A stretch of 34,375 nt of DNA, from positions 1-34,375 of the forward strand of contig CANLXI010000050.1 of the NCBI GenBank assembly GCA_947495035.1, given 5' to 3'. A program made the translations under genes and the position numbers. This DNA comes from an uncultured Granulosicoccus sp. GTDB lineage: Bacteria > Pseudomonadota > Gammaproteobacteria > Granulosicoccales > Granulosicoccaceae. Below are positions 7,271-16,451 of this stretch, piece after piece. Numbering within the stretch: position 1 is the first letter of the stretch; every line of letters starts with the position of its first letter. The notes beneath the pieces were generated by a model. It was not told the origin of the DNA, ran no database searches, and was given only the letters and a program-made list of their open reading frames with translations.

Positions 7271-9850
7271 ATGCGCACACCTATGTTTCACCTACATACT
7301 GACATTCTGATTGCAGTATTTCTACTCATGGCAGCTGCTTCTGGCCCCATCCTCGCCAATCCGGTACGCGGACCCTATTTACAGCAGGGCTCATCCGACG
7401 GTGTCACTTTACGCTGGCGCACAGCTGGCAATCGGGATGCCCTGGTCCGTTATGGAACTGATCCTGCCAACCTTGACCAAGTGGATGGCGATGCTACCGT
7501 TGGAATCGACCATTCAGTCACTCTTTCGGGGTTGCTGCCCCATACACGATATTACTACCGAATTGGAGACAGCCTGGAAGTCTTCGAGTCCAGCAGTGAT
7601 CAGTATTTTGATACTCATCCTGCGACGGGAACGTCCGCGCCAACACGAATATGGGTGCTGGGAGACAGTGGTACTGCCAATGCCAATGCAGCCGCGGTTC
7701 GCGATGAATACCTCACCTTCAATGGCGGACCGCATGCCGATGTATGGTTGATGCTTGGCGATAACGCATACAACGATGGCACGGACGCCCAGTACCAGGC
7801 TGCAGTGTTTGACTTGTACCCTCAGGTATTGCGCAATTCGATTCTCTGGCCAACCCTGGGCAATCATGACGGTTACAGCGCAGATTCCAGCACTCAGTCA
7901 GGTCCGTACTACGATATCTTCACACTCCCTGAAAATGGTGAATCCGGCGGTGTAGGGTCAGGAACAGAAGCCTATTACTCGTTTGATTACGCAAACATTC
8001 ATTTTGTCAGCCTGGATTCCTACGACTCTGACCGGTCTGACACGGGTCCGATGGCTGTCTGGTTGCGCAACGACTTGTCTCAAACCAACCAGGAATGGAT
8101 CATCGCCTATTGGCATCATCCCCCTTACAGCAAGGGCTCACATGATTCTGACAGCGAACTGGAATTGATTGAAATGCGTACGAACTTCTTGCCCATACTC
8201 GAGTCATACGGCGTTGACCTGGTGCTGGGTGGGCACAGCCATTCGTACGAACGATCCATGCTCATTCACGGCCATCATGGATCAAGCAACACCTTTGACA
8301 GCAGCTACGTGGTGAATGCCGGCGATGGCGACCCACAGGGTTCCGGTGCCTACACAAAGCCGATGGCACCGGATAGCGGTGCTGTATACACAGTCGCTGG
8401 CAGCTCAGGCAAGATCACCAATGCGCGGCTGAATCACCCGGTCATGATTTCCAATTGGGTGGAACTGGGCTCCATGATCATCGACGTGAACGCCAATCAA
8501 CTCGATGCTGTGTTTCTGACCAGTTCCGGCATCTTGCGCGACAGCTTCAGCATTGTTCACCAGGCGCCACCCTCCTCTCCGCCGGTCGCACCTGACAACC
8601 TTGTGACCAATGCGATTTCATCAACAGACGTGTTACTGAGCTGGAACGACAACTCGGACGATGAAAGTGGCTTCGATTTGCAGCGATCCACAGATCAAAC
8701 CAATTGGACGTCAGTTGCCACTCCTGGCACAAATACAAGCAGCGTTACAGACACCGGCCTTGAACCCGAGACGACCTATCACTATCGAATCCTTGCCGTG
8801 AACAGCGTTGGCCATTCATCGCCCAGCAACGTGGCGACAGCGACGACCGATGCGGTCCCCCCATTCGTGAACTATTCGGCCGTGGCAGAAACTGCGGTGA
8901 ACGGTACGGTTTCCGGGAACTTCAGTGCCACTGAATTCAACGACGACAGTGTGCAATCCATCAGGGAATCCGAGTCCGGCGGTAAACCAACAAAGCGTCG
9001 GAGTCTGCTGGAGCATCGATGGCAGTTTTCAATTCAGGCAGGCGCCAACGTGAGCGTGCACGCTAATGCCTGGTCCAGTGGGTCCGATGATGGGGATGAA
9101 TTTGCCTTTTCATTTTCCATCGACGGTGGAAAAAGCTGGCAGGCACTCTTCACTGTCGAGAGTATCGATCCAGATCACCAGATTTCGGCCTTGTTACCGT
9201 CTGGAACCGGGGGAACAGTACTGATTCGTGTGATTGATACTGACAGAACACGAGGCCACCGTGCACTCGATACAGTTTATGTTGACGAACTGCGCGTTCA
9301 GGTGAGCACAATGGCCGGCAGTCCGCCCACTGCACCTGATGTGTTAGTTGCCACGTCGGAGACAGCCCATTCTGTCGAATTGAGCTGGAACGACAATGCC
9401 ACAGACGAAACCGGATATGCAGTGGAACGCAGGGCCAGTGGTGGTGACTGGATCACTCTCGGAAATCTGGCCGCGGACTCTACTGGCATGACGGACTGGA
9501 CCGTTGCACCCGAGACAACTTACGAGTACAGAGTGCTGTCATTCAATGGATTCGGCAATTCATCGTTCTCCAATATCGCCAATGTCACCACAGGGTCTGG
9601 TACAGGATCCGGAATCGTGCTGACAGCGTCAGGACAAAAGATCAAAGGTGTCATACATGCCAATTTGTCGTGGGACTTTGCGGTCGGTGACACTGTGGAT
9701 ATCGTTCGCGATGGTAGCGTGATCGATACAGTGTCAGACACTACCTATACAGATAACACCGGAGCTAAAGGCGGGGCGACATTGGTGTACAAGGTTTGCG
9801 AATATGGCAGTGATATAGAGTGTTCAAATGATGCGACGGTTGCATTCTAG
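7271..9850 (+). CDS. secreted purple acid phosphatase-like metallophosphoesterase with fibronectin III modules
   Basis: This enzyme hydrolyses phosphomonoesters outside the cytoplasm using a dinuclear metal centre. After a signal peptide (MRTPMFHLHTDILIAVFLLMAAASGPILA) come the purple-acid-phosphatase N-terminal beta domain (about 31-118) and the metallophosphoesterase domain. The metal ligands are visible: GDSG Asp132, GDNAY Asp164 and Tyr167, GNHD Asn198/His199, WHHPPYS His282/283, and GGHSHSYER His322/His324. Residues of about 438-535 and 680-775 are two fibronectin III repeats sharing WNDN..DE.G and PETTY.YRVL. A beta-rich domain lies between them, and another Ig-like module closes the 859-residue protein. 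The start at 7271 has GGAG 7 nt upstream. Its stop lies inside the next gene. Confidence 0.9.
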   Translation: MRTPMFHLHTDILIAVFLLMAAASGPILANPVRGPYLQQGSSDGVTLRWRTAGNRDALVRYGTDPANLDQVDGDATVGIDHSVTLSGLLPHTRYYYRIGDSLEVFESSSDQYFDTHPATGTSAPTRIWVLGDSGTANANAAAVRDEYLTFNGGPHADVWLMLGDNAYNDGTDAQYQAAVFDLYPQVLRNSILWPTLGNHDGYSADSSTQSGPYYDIFTLPENGESGGVGSGTEAYYSFDYANIHFVSLDSYDSDRSDTGPMAVWLRNDLSQTNQEWIIAYWHHPPYSKGSHDSDSELELIEMRTNFLPILESYGVDLVLGGHSHSYERSMLIHGHHGSSNTFDSSYVVNAGDGDPQGSGAYTKPMAPDSGAVYTVAGSSGKITNARLNHPVMISNWVELGSMIIDVNANQLDAVFLTSSGILRDSFSIVHQAPPSSPPVAPDNLVTNAISSTDVLLSWNDNSDDESGFDLQRSTDQTNWTSVATPGTNTSSVTDTGLEPETTYHYRILAVNSVGHSSPSNVATATTDAVPPFVNYSAVAETAVNGTVSGNFSATEFNDDSVQSIRESESGGKPTKRRSLLEHRWQFSIQAGANVSVHANAWSSGSDDGDEFAFSFSIDGGKSWQALFTVESIDPDHQISALLPSGTGGTVLIRVIDTDRTRGHRALDTVYVDELRVQVSTMAGSPPTAPDVLVATSETAHSVELSWNDNATDETGYAVERRASGGDWITLGNLAADSTGMTDWTVAPETTYEYRVLSFNGFGNSSFSNIANVTTGSGTGSGIVLTASGQKIKGVIHANLSWDFAVGDTVDIVRDGSVIDTVSDTTYTDNTGAKGGATLVYKVCEYGSDIECSNDATVAF

Positions 9851-10694
9851 ATTGCTGATTCGGGTATCCGGGCTGGCTATCGGGTGGCTGACCATCTCCA
9901 TGCTTGCCATGGCGCATGACGACCACCAGAGTCAGATTGCCCGGCTTGGTGGCGAGCTGCAAAACAGGTCCTCACTGGAATCTGCAGAAACCATTCAGAA
10001 GTATCTGAGGAGGGCCGACCTCTATCGACGGGAACGACACTGGCAGAGGGCGCTGGCTGATTACGACCAGGTTAGCCGGCTGAGTCCGGGCAACCGCACC
10101 GCCATGTCTGGAAGGGCACAACTCTACCTTGACAACAAGCAATACCAGAGAGCGTTGCATTGGTCTGCGCTATTGCTTTCCGCGCAGGCAAATCACCTTC
10201 AGGCACGATTGATTCACGCCAGGGCTGCGCGTGAACTCGGACAATTCGACACTGCGCTCGCAGACTTCAAGCGTTGTATCGACCAACTGGAAAAGCCAAC
10301 TCCTGAAATCATTATCGAGTATGCGGATACAATGCTCGACTCCGGCCGTACGGACGCACATCAACAGGCAGTGACCATCATTGACAAGGGGGCTGAATCA
10401 CTGGCTCACCCAGTCAGCTTACACAGTCATGCATTGCAGCTTGAAACGACAGCTGGTGATCTTGAATCAGCGCTGAGGCGCATTGATGCGGTAATCAACC
10501 GCAACGACAATTTGCTGGTATGGCGGCTCGAACACATGGAGTTGCTGATCAAACTGGGCAGGCATGAGAGCGCCAGAAAGTCCGCGATCGAGTTCGTGAA
10601 CACGATCGACAAACTGACAGCTCATCGTCGAAACAGCAGGGCGGTACAAGCTTTCATGAGTCGATATGACTACATTGTCTCGCGCTTGCCATAG
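9828..10694 (+). CDS. exported tetratricopeptide-repeat protein
   Basis: The 288-residue product starts with a basic signal peptide (MMRRLHSRLLIRVSGLAIGWLTISMLAMA) followed by helical TPR-like repeats: RADLYRRERHWQRALADYDQVSRLSP, then ALHWSALLLSAQ, RAARELGQFDTALADFKRCI and ESALRRIDAVINR. These scaffolds bind partner proteins in the periplasm. The start codon overlaps the phosphatase gene by 23 nt, implying translational coupling and a shared role, perhaps assembly, retention or secretion of the phosphatase. No catalytic motif is visible. An in-frame second Met at residue 2 is equally usable. Confidence 0.85.
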   Translation: MMRRLHSRLLIRVSGLAIGWLTISMLAMAHDDHQSQIARLGGELQNRSSLESAETIQKYLRRADLYRRERHWQRALADYDQVSRLSPGNRTAMSGRAQLYLDNKQYQRALHWSALLLSAQANHLQARLIHARAARELGQFDTALADFKRCIDQLEKPTPEIIIEYADTMLDSGRTDAHQQAVTIIDKGAESLAHPVSLHSHALQLETTAGDLESALRRIDAVINRNDNLLVWRLEHMELLIKLGRHESARKSAIEFVNTIDKLTAHRRNSRAVQAFMSRYDYIVSRLP

Positions 10695-11141
10695 ACTCCG
10701 TTCCCGAGTGCCACGACGTCACAAGGAGGCTTTTCCTCGACGCAAAGGCAGCAGTACGTACTGCCAATCGAGCGTGCGAAGTGTCAATTCACTCGGGTTT
10801 TCGCATCCACCCAGGGTCGGGCAAAATCGTGATAGTCCTCGATGGAATTGGCGAAAGCTTCAGTGCCCGGCTACTGGCGGCTTCATTCGTTTGAACAGAC
10901 CAGGCACAGGCATCTCATGACAGTCTCCTGCTGGTTGCAGGAATACAGGAATGGTTGAGTGACGCCCTGTAATCGAGAACAATCGAGGGTGCACCGGATC
11001 GACGTCATTGACACATGATGTTCTGACGTATTGCCGGGACCGCGTTGAAGTCATCGTCACGGAGGTGAGAATCAGCATACAGAACGCCACGCACAGCGGA
11101 ACTGACCATCGGGCACATTATTGAAATCGGTGTGTTGCGGC
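10695..11141. other. non-coding stretch, about 450 bp
   Basis: This lies between the 3' ends of the TPR gene and the leftward reductase gene. No coding frame looks real. A perfect 14-bp palindrome GCAGTACGTACTGC sits at 10751-10764. No T-rich terminator was identified. Confidence 0.4.
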
Positions 11142-12101
11142 TCAACCGCGCCCCATCACCTCAACCTCATATCCCTGCTCCTCCGGCTCATCATCAGTCA
11201 ACTCCGCCGGAAATCCCTTGCCAAGTACTTCCACACCTGCCGACTCCTCGAGGCGACGGATAATGTTGGATGACCATTCACGCGGACCAAAACGCTCCTG
11301 GCCATCGCGGAAGATGTCCATCAGAAGCGGTGAGATTTCCAGCGGCACCTCCAGATTCCTGGCGAGGGTATCGAACAGACCGACATCCTTGAGCACCAGA
11401 TCCATGGTGAAGCTGATATTGCGACTGCCGTTCAGAATCACCTGAGATTCGGTTTCGTGGACGAAGGAATTGCCGGAGGAAATCTTGATGGCTTCAAAGG
11501 TGGTGTTCATGTCCAGACCCGCCTTCTTGCACACGGTAAGCGCCTCTGCCACGGCGCACAGATTGGCGGTGGCCAGATAGTTGGTCATCACCTTGAGCAC
11601 CGAAGCAGTACCCAGCTCGCCCGTGTGCAACACTCGGCGACCCAGCGTGGTCAGCACGGGCAACACCTGCTCGAACGATTCACGATCGCCGCCGACGAAA
11701 ATGGAAATATTGCCGGTCGCGGCACGGTGACAACCGCCCGATACCGGCGCTTCCAGCGCCCTGGCGCCCGTGGCCAGCACGAGCGCGGCAATGCGTCGCA
11801 ACTCACTGTCATCCGTGGTACTCATCTCCAGCCAGATCTTGCCGTCGCTCAAGCCGGCAATAACCCCATCGTCACTTTCCATCACGGCACTGCAGGCTGC
11901 GGGTGACGGCAGGCAGGTAATGATCATGTCAGCCGCTTCAGCCAACTCCCTGGGGGTATCGGCCCACTGCGCCCCTCGGTCGATGAACGTCTGTACTGCC
12001 AATGGGTCCAGATCACGGACAGTGACTTCATGCCCATTGCGCAGCAGGCTGCCTGCCAGCTTGCCGCCGACATTTCCCAATCCGATGAATCCGACTTTCA
12101 T
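11142..12101 (-). CDS. NAD(P)-dependent beta-hydroxyacid dehydrogenase (HIBADH/GarR family)
   Basis: The family oxidises beta-hydroxyacids such as 3-hydroxyisobutyrate or reduces tartronate semialdehyde. The 319-residue protein has the N-terminal Rossmann fold with GLGNVG (7-12), the substrate-loop motif EAPVSGG (117-123), and catalytic Lys170 in SVLKVMTNYL with Asn174. Lys238 in LVLKDVGL matches the second conserved Lys. A C-terminal acidic extension of about 25 residues is beyond the usual family length. The start at 12101 gives the canonical MKVGFIGLG. The longer frame to 12200 adds 33 low-complexity residues. The gene is divergent from the RpiR regulator and its TRAP operon, so a hydroxyacid imported by that transporter is a plausible substrate. 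Exact specificity cannot be read. Confidence 0.88.
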   Translation of the reverse strand: MKVGFIGLGNVGGKLAGSLLRNGHEVTVRDLDPLAVQTFIDRGAQWADTPRELAEAADMIITCLPSPAACSAVMESDDGVIAGLSDGKIWLEMSTTDDSELRRIAALVLATGARALEAPVSGGCHRAATGNISIFVGGDRESFEQVLPVLTTLGRRVLHTGELGTASVLKVMTNYLATANLCAVAEALTVCKKAGLDMNTTFEAIKISSGNSFVHETESQVILNGSRNISFTMDLVLKDVGLFDTLARNLEVPLEISPLLMDIFRDGQERFGPREWSSNIIRRLEESAGVEVLGKGFPAELTDDEPEEQGYEVEVMGRG

Positions 12102-12431
12102 GTGCTGTACTCTCGTTGCTGTTGGCGGGTTGTTTCGCGGACCGCGTAGAGGGATGGGGCAACGACACAGACACCAGCACCTGCCCTTGGCAGCGACCAT
12201 CGGCTCACTCTACGGATTGAGCTCTTCGGCAACAAGTCATCAGAATTTGGTGATTGGTAATATTTCATGTACATGCTGATGGCAACGCCGCCACTGTGCG
12301 TTGGCAAGCCGTGCCGCCAATGGATACCCGTGCTGGAATCCTGCCCGAGCTTACAATGAACACACCACCTCTCCGGTCTACTGAGCGGCATTGGGAAGAT
12401 CAAAGCAGTCGACAGTAAGCCTGCCATGCAT
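12102..12431. other. divergent intergenic region between the reductase and RpiR genes
   Basis: About 330 bp with no convincing gene. It contains a CATGTACATG palindrome at about 12267-12276, which resembles the RpiR operators only in its TTTCATG half, and it ends at the strong palindrome at 12432-12451. Confidence 0.4.
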
Positions 12432-12451
12432 CATGAAAATATGTTTTCATG
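12432..12451. promoter_or_regulatory. probable RpiR operator, site A
   Basis: Arms CATGAAAA (12432-12439) and TTTTCATG (12444-12451) are a perfect inverted repeat around TATG. The site is 9 bp before the chosen rpiR start. Near-identical sites occur before dctP at 13399-13414 and 13421-13436, which suggests autoregulation plus control of the transporter. Confidence 0.7.
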
Positions 12452-12459
12452 TGCAACCT

Positions 12460-13296
12460 ATGTCAAAGCGATCTTTTCTATCCCGTGTGCGTAGCGCACT
12501 CCCACATCTGCATCCTGCCGAAAAAAAGCTGGGAGAGCTGGTGTGCAACTTCCCTGGCGAGCTGGCTGGCTATTCGGCTTCCGAACTGGCACAACTGGCC
12601 GGGGTATCCAATGCAACGGTAAGCCGTTTCATTCGCAGGCTGGGCTACCCGAATTACGAAGAAGCCAGGCTTCACGCGCGGGAAGAGAGCCAGACAGGCT
12701 CGCGACTCTACAAGGCCAAGACCACCGATAGCGACACCGCGAATGCCAATGCCTACGAAATCGCTGATATCGAGAACATCAGGACGACCTTCAGTCAGGT
12801 CAGTTTCGGTGATATTCAGGACCTGGCCAAAGCAATGCTGGATGCCAGGAAACTCTGGATCATAGGCTTCAGAGCAGGTAATTCACTCGCCAGCTATCTG
12901 CAATGGCAATTGACGCAGGTGATCGAGAATGTCGTGTCGATACCTGGAAGTGGGCACACCATGGGCGAGCATCTGGTCAGTATCGATTCATCGGATCTGG
13001 TTATCGTGTTCGGTATTCGTCGTCGCGTCGCGCAACTGGACGCCATACTCGCTTCCGTGGCAGAAACAGGTGCCAGACTTGCCTACATCACTGACGAAGG
13101 GGCACCCGTTCACGAACAGGCAGAGTGGCACCTTCGCTGCCAGACGGGGTCACCCGGGCCGCTTTTCAGCCATGTTGCCATCATGGCCTTGATCAACGCA
13201 CTGGCCAATCAGACCATTGAACTGTCTTCGGAAGGTGGGAAGGTTCGCCTGGCGGAGATAGAAGCCTTCAACGAAAGTCTCGAAGAACTTCAATAA
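12460..13296 (+). CDS. RpiR/MurR-family transcriptional regulator with SIS domain
   Basis: These regulators bind DNA through an N-terminal helix-turn-helix and sense phosphosugars or related ligands through a SIS domain. The 278-residue protein shows the family N-terminus (FLSRVRSALPHLHPAEKKLGEL, then the helix-turn-helix SASELAQLAGVSNATVSRFIRRLGYPNYEEAR) and a SIS domain from about residue 100, with IIGFRAGNSLASYLQWQL and SSDLVIVFGIRRR. Longer starts at 12391 and 12433 would run through the palindromic operator and add residues foreign to the family, so ATG 12460 is preferred although its Shine-Dalgarno is weak. It precedes the TRAP operon by 205 nt. The matching palindromes on both sides indicate that it controls that operon. 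Confidence 0.9.
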   Translation: MSKRSFLSRVRSALPHLHPAEKKLGELVCNFPGELAGYSASELAQLAGVSNATVSRFIRRLGYPNYEEARLHAREESQTGSRLYKAKTTDSDTANANAYEIADIENIRTTFSQVSFGDIQDLAKAMLDARKLWIIGFRAGNSLASYLQWQLTQVIENVVSIPGSGHTMGEHLVSIDSSDLVIVFGIRRRVAQLDAILASVAETGARLAYITDEGAPVHEQAEWHLRCQTGSPGPLFSHVAIMALINALANQTIELSSEGGKVRLAEIEAFNESLEELQ

Positions 13297-13398
13297 CTTC
13301 GTCATTCCCTTGCGTATCCGGCTCTACGGCAGGTCATCGATCTCGACGCACTAACAGGGTGCGTTGCGCGCCCCACAATCGCCACTCTCAATTTTTCA

Positions 13399-13414
13399 TG
13401 AAAACATGTTTTCT
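13399..13414. promoter_or_regulatory. probable RpiR operator, site B
   Basis: The core GAAAACATGTTTTC (13400-13413) is a perfect 14-bp palindrome in the dctP leader. Together with the preceding TTTTTCATG it also forms an overlapping TTTTCATGAAAA palindrome at 13393-13404. Confidence 0.7.
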
Positions 13415-13420
13415 TTGATG

Positions 13421-13436
13421 TGAAAATGTGTTTTCA
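13421..13436. promoter_or_regulatory. probable RpiR operator, site C
   Basis: TGAAAA and TTTTCA arms flank TGTG. The centre lies 22 bp from that of site B, about two helical turns, so both dimers would face the same side of the DNA. The pair lies roughly 65-100 bp before the dctP start, where bound repressor would block the promoter. Confidence 0.7.
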
Positions 13437-13501
13437 TGAATCGGACAGTCAATATTCGTCCGTGCGACCGCATGAACGGTCACGACCAGAGAGAAATCAT
13501 C

Positions 13502-14533
13502 ATGAGCATACGCCTTGGAATTCTAGCGACACTTGCACTTGTTCAGACCAATGCCATTGCCGAAACCACCTCACTCAAGGTGTTAGGGCAACCCGTTGGT
13601 TCCGGACTCATCCAGCAACAGAAAGAGCAACCGTTTTTCGAAAACTTTGCTGAAAACTCCGGCATGGATGTCAAGATCGACTATCTGCCAGTGGATGTCG
13701 CCGGCATACCGGACAACGATGGCATGCGCGTACTGCGAACCGGGCTGTTCGATATCGTGTCGGTACGCGGCTCTCAGGTCAGTCGCGATGAACCAACCAT
13801 CCTCGGACTGGATCTGGTAGGCCTGAATCCAGACTTCGATTCAGGAAAAACACATGTCGAGGCATTCCTCCCCACAGTAGACAAAGCGGTGCAGAAGCGA
13901 TTCAACGCACGCTTGCTGGGTGTCTGGCCAGCCGGTCCACAGGTCATATTCTGCAAGCCCGAGATCTCGGGGCTGGCTGATCTCGATGGGCTCAAGGTTC
14001 GTGTCGGTGATCAGACGGCAGCAGCTTTCGTTGACAAATTCGGAGCTACAGGGGCTCCCCTGCCTTTCGGAGAAGTGCAGCAATCACTTGCCAGAGGCGT
14101 TGTTGACTGCGCCATCACCGGTCCAGCGTCTGCCAATTCAGGGGGATGGCCCGAAGTGACGACGACAGTTCTGCCCATTGCATTGCAACTGGCCATGAAT
14201 GGTTACGCAATCAATCTGGACAGCTGGAACAAGCTGAATGAAGACCAGCAAGCGCAACTCGAATCAGCCATTGACTCACTGGTCGATGATGTCTGGACGT
14301 ACTCTGAAGAACTTTATACCGATGCCATGAACTGCAATACGGGTGCCGAGCCCTGCACTCATGGAAAACCCTACTCCCTGTCTGCTGCAGAGGTGTCCGA
14401 TGCCGACCTTGAATCTGTCAAGCAGGCACTGGTAGAGACATCACTGCCGGGCTGGTCGGCGCAGTGCAACAAGGTCAACCCCGACTGCGAAGCGGACTGG
14501 ATGGCCACCGTGGGTGCTCAACTGGGCCTCTGA
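13502..14533 (+). CDS. dctP: TRAP transporter solute-binding protein (DctP family)
   Basis: This is the periplasmic binding component of a TRAP transporter that captures an organic acid-type substrate. The 343-residue product has a signal peptide (MSIRLGILATLALVQTNAIA) and the DctP fold: LKVLGQPVGSG, LADLDGLKVRVGDQTAAAFVDKFGA, then PLPFGEVQQSLARGVVDCAITGPASANSGGW, the usual ligand-binding core. Several Cys residues near the C-terminus (MNCNTGAEPC, QCNKVNPDC) may make disulfides and are unusual for the family. The start at 13502 follows AGAGA and gives the clean signal peptide; the longer frame from 13436 begins inside operator site C. First gene of dctP-dctQ-dctM-racemase. Confidence 0.9.
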   Translation: MSIRLGILATLALVQTNAIAETTSLKVLGQPVGSGLIQQQKEQPFFENFAENSGMDVKIDYLPVDVAGIPDNDGMRVLRTGLFDIVSVRGSQVSRDEPTILGLDLVGLNPDFDSGKTHVEAFLPTVDKAVQKRFNARLLGVWPAGPQVIFCKPEISGLADLDGLKVRVGDQTAAAFVDKFGATGAPLPFGEVQQSLARGVVDCAITGPASANSGGWPEVTTTVLPIALQLAMNGYAINLDSWNKLNEDQQAQLESAIDSLVDDVWTYSEELYTDAMNCNTGAEPCTHGKPYSLSAAEVSDADLESVKQALVETSLPGWSAQCNKVNPDCEADWMATVGAQLGL

Positions 14534-14558
14534 GTCCGATCGCCGGAGATAGTTTGTC

Positions 14559-15116
14559 ATGCATACCTTTTCAAGATTGGCGGCCATCCTCTTCGGCCTG
14601 ATGATGACGGTGCTCTGCATCGTCATCGCCATTGAAACCATTTTGCGAAAAGTGTTCAGCCATTCCCTGGCGGGCATAGACGAACTCTCCGGCTATGCGA
14701 TAGCCATAGGAGCACCGTTATGTTTTACCGTCGCGGTGATCGAACAGGCCCACATCCGCATCAACCTGCTACATCGAAAGATGCCAGTTCGCTTGCAGGC
14801 ACTCACCAATGCCATTGCAGCTGTGACCCTCGCCTTGTTGTCCTTGTTCCTGCTGACATTCACGATCAGAACATTCAGGGAAACACAGCTGTTTTCCTCG
14901 GTAGCACAGACACCCTGGGCAACACCGCTTGTCTACCCCCAGGCTTTATGGCTACTGGCTATGGCCGTGTTTTCCCTGGCAGCTGTACTGCTGGGTATAA
15001 AGGCGCTGCTTCTGTTGTTCAATCGCAACAGCGAGAAGCTCAATCGGGAATTCAGCCCGGATAGCATCGAAGAGGAACTGGCCGCAGAACTGTCTGACCT
15101 GGAGGATCGAGCATGA
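14559..15116 (+). CDS. dctQ: TRAP transporter small permease (DctQ family)
   Basis: This 185-residue inner-membrane protein has four hydrophobic helices, at about residues 5-30, 45-65, 85-107 and 127-153. The family signature of an RK..H..GIDELSGYA-type loop is visible near residues 27-48 (LRKVFSHSLAGIDELSGYAI). With DctM it forms the sodium-driven membrane unit that takes substrate from DctP. A charged, acidic cytoplasmic tail ends the protein. It starts 25 nt after dctP and overlaps dctM by the 4 nt ATGA. Confidence 0.92.
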   Translation: MHTFSRLAAILFGLMMTVLCIVIAIETILRKVFSHSLAGIDELSGYAIAIGAPLCFTVAVIEQAHIRINLLHRKMPVRLQALTNAIAAVTLALLSLFLLTFTIRTFRETQLFSSVAQTPWATPLVYPQALWLLAMAVFSLAAVLLGIKALLLLFNRNSEKLNREFSPDSIEEELAAELSDLEDRA

Positions 15117-16414
15117 GCATGACAGTCATATTCGGCGGATTCGTCATCATGCTTGCCCTGATGTTTCTCTCCATGCCGGTTGCGGTGGCCATCCTTGCCG
15201 TTGGTGGCGTTGGAGGCTACTTGGCCTATGGAATGCCCCTGGTGGAAACCATGGGAGGTGTGGTCTGGGGAACGCTCAACAACCCGGTCATGACAGCCAT
15301 CCCACTGTTCATGCTGCTGGGCGAACTACTACTGCGCGGCGGTATAGCAGACAGGATGTTCGATGCACTGGCCGTGTGGCTAGGGCGTTTGCCCGGCGGG
15401 CTTCTGCACACCAATATCGGCACCTGCGCGCTGTTCTCGGCGACCTCCGGATCTTCCGTGGCGACTGCCGCCACGGTGGGTACGATAGCCTTGCCGGCGT
15501 TGAACGAACGCAATTATCCAGTCCGGCCTGCATTGGGAACCCTGGCCGCTGGCGGCACGCTGGGCATCCTGATCCCACCTTCCGTCAATCTCCTCGTCTA
15601 CGGCTCATTGGCCAATGTCTCGGTAGGTCAACTGTTCATAGCAGGTATCCTCCCCGGTTTGACACTGGTGCTGCTTTTTTCAGCCTATGTCGCTATCGCT
15701 TACCCGAATGCTGGCCGTTCTGGTCCGGCCATGCAGGTGCCTGCGAACGAGAAGCGCAGACTGCTGCGACATCTGATTCCACCAGCGATCATCTTCGGCA
15801 TCGTCATGGGCTCGATCTATGGCGGTATCGCAACACCCACAGAAAGTGCCGCCTTGGGGGTGATTGCCGCTTTCTTTTTCGTCTGGCGCAATGGTCGTCT
15901 CAACTGGCGAGTGCTGGAAAATTGCTTCATCCAATCAGCCAAGACCAGTGGCATGGTCATTCTGGTCATCGTCTGCGCCCTGTTGCTGAACGTTACCTTG
16001 TCCATGACCGGAGGCACGCAAGCGGTCACTCGCTGGGTGACGGAACTGGGTCTGAACACATTCTCCCTGTTGCTGTTGTTCGTCGTGTTCTATGTCCTTC
16101 TGGGCATGTTCATGGATGCGATGTCCATGCTGGTACTCACCGTGCCTATCGCTGTGCCCATGATGATGTCCGTTGGCGTCGACCCGGTCTGGTTCGGCAT
16201 CTTCGTCGTCGTCATGTGCGAAATAGGTCTGATCACACCACCTGTCGGCATGAACCTGTTTGTCGTGCAGGGTGTGCGCAAGGGGGGCGGCGATTTCAAT
16301 GACGTGGTACGCGGCGCCTTGCCTTTCGTCATGATCATGATCGTGTTTGCAGGCCTGCTGATCGTCTTTCCGCAAATTGCACTGTGGCTACCTGAAATGG
16401 CCTCTGGACGCTGA
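15113..16414 (+). CDS. dctM: TRAP transporter large permease (DctM family)
   Basis: This 433-residue membrane protein carries the ion-coupled transport channel. It has the expected string of about 12 hydrophobic segments and DctM landmarks: GELLLRGGIADRMFD, FSATSGSSVATAATVG, GTLAAGGTLGILIPPSVNLLVYG, then GSIYGGIATPTESAALGV and ITPPVGMNLFVVQG. All are intact, so the transporter should work. ATG overlaps the dctQ stop (ATGA), indicating translational coupling. The racemase-like gene follows 37 nt later. Confidence 0.95.
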   Translation: MSMTVIFGGFVIMLALMFLSMPVAVAILAVGGVGGYLAYGMPLVETMGGVVWGTLNNPVMTAIPLFMLLGELLLRGGIADRMFDALAVWLGRLPGGLLHTNIGTCALFSATSGSSVATAATVGTIALPALNERNYPVRPALGTLAAGGTLGILIPPSVNLLVYGSLANVSVGQLFIAGILPGLTLVLLFSAYVAIAYPNAGRSGPAMQVPANEKRRLLRHLIPPAIIFGIVMGSIYGGIATPTESAALGVIAAFFFVWRNGRLNWRVLENCFIQSAKTSGMVILVIVCALLLNVTLSMTGGTQAVTRWVTELGLNTFSLLLLFVVFYVLLGMFMDAMSMLVLTVPIAVPMMMSVGVDPVWFGIFVVVMCEIGLITPPVGMNLFVVQGVRKGGGDFNDVVRGALPFVMIMIVFAGLLIVFPQIALWLPEMASGR

Positions 16415-16451
16415 ACTCATGCAATTGCAAAGCGGAGAGTCCGCAACCGAC

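Noticed and set aside
15376..16302. Rightward 308-residue frame
   Set aside because: Out-of-frame shadow of the DctM permease, Arg/His-rich with no membrane helices.
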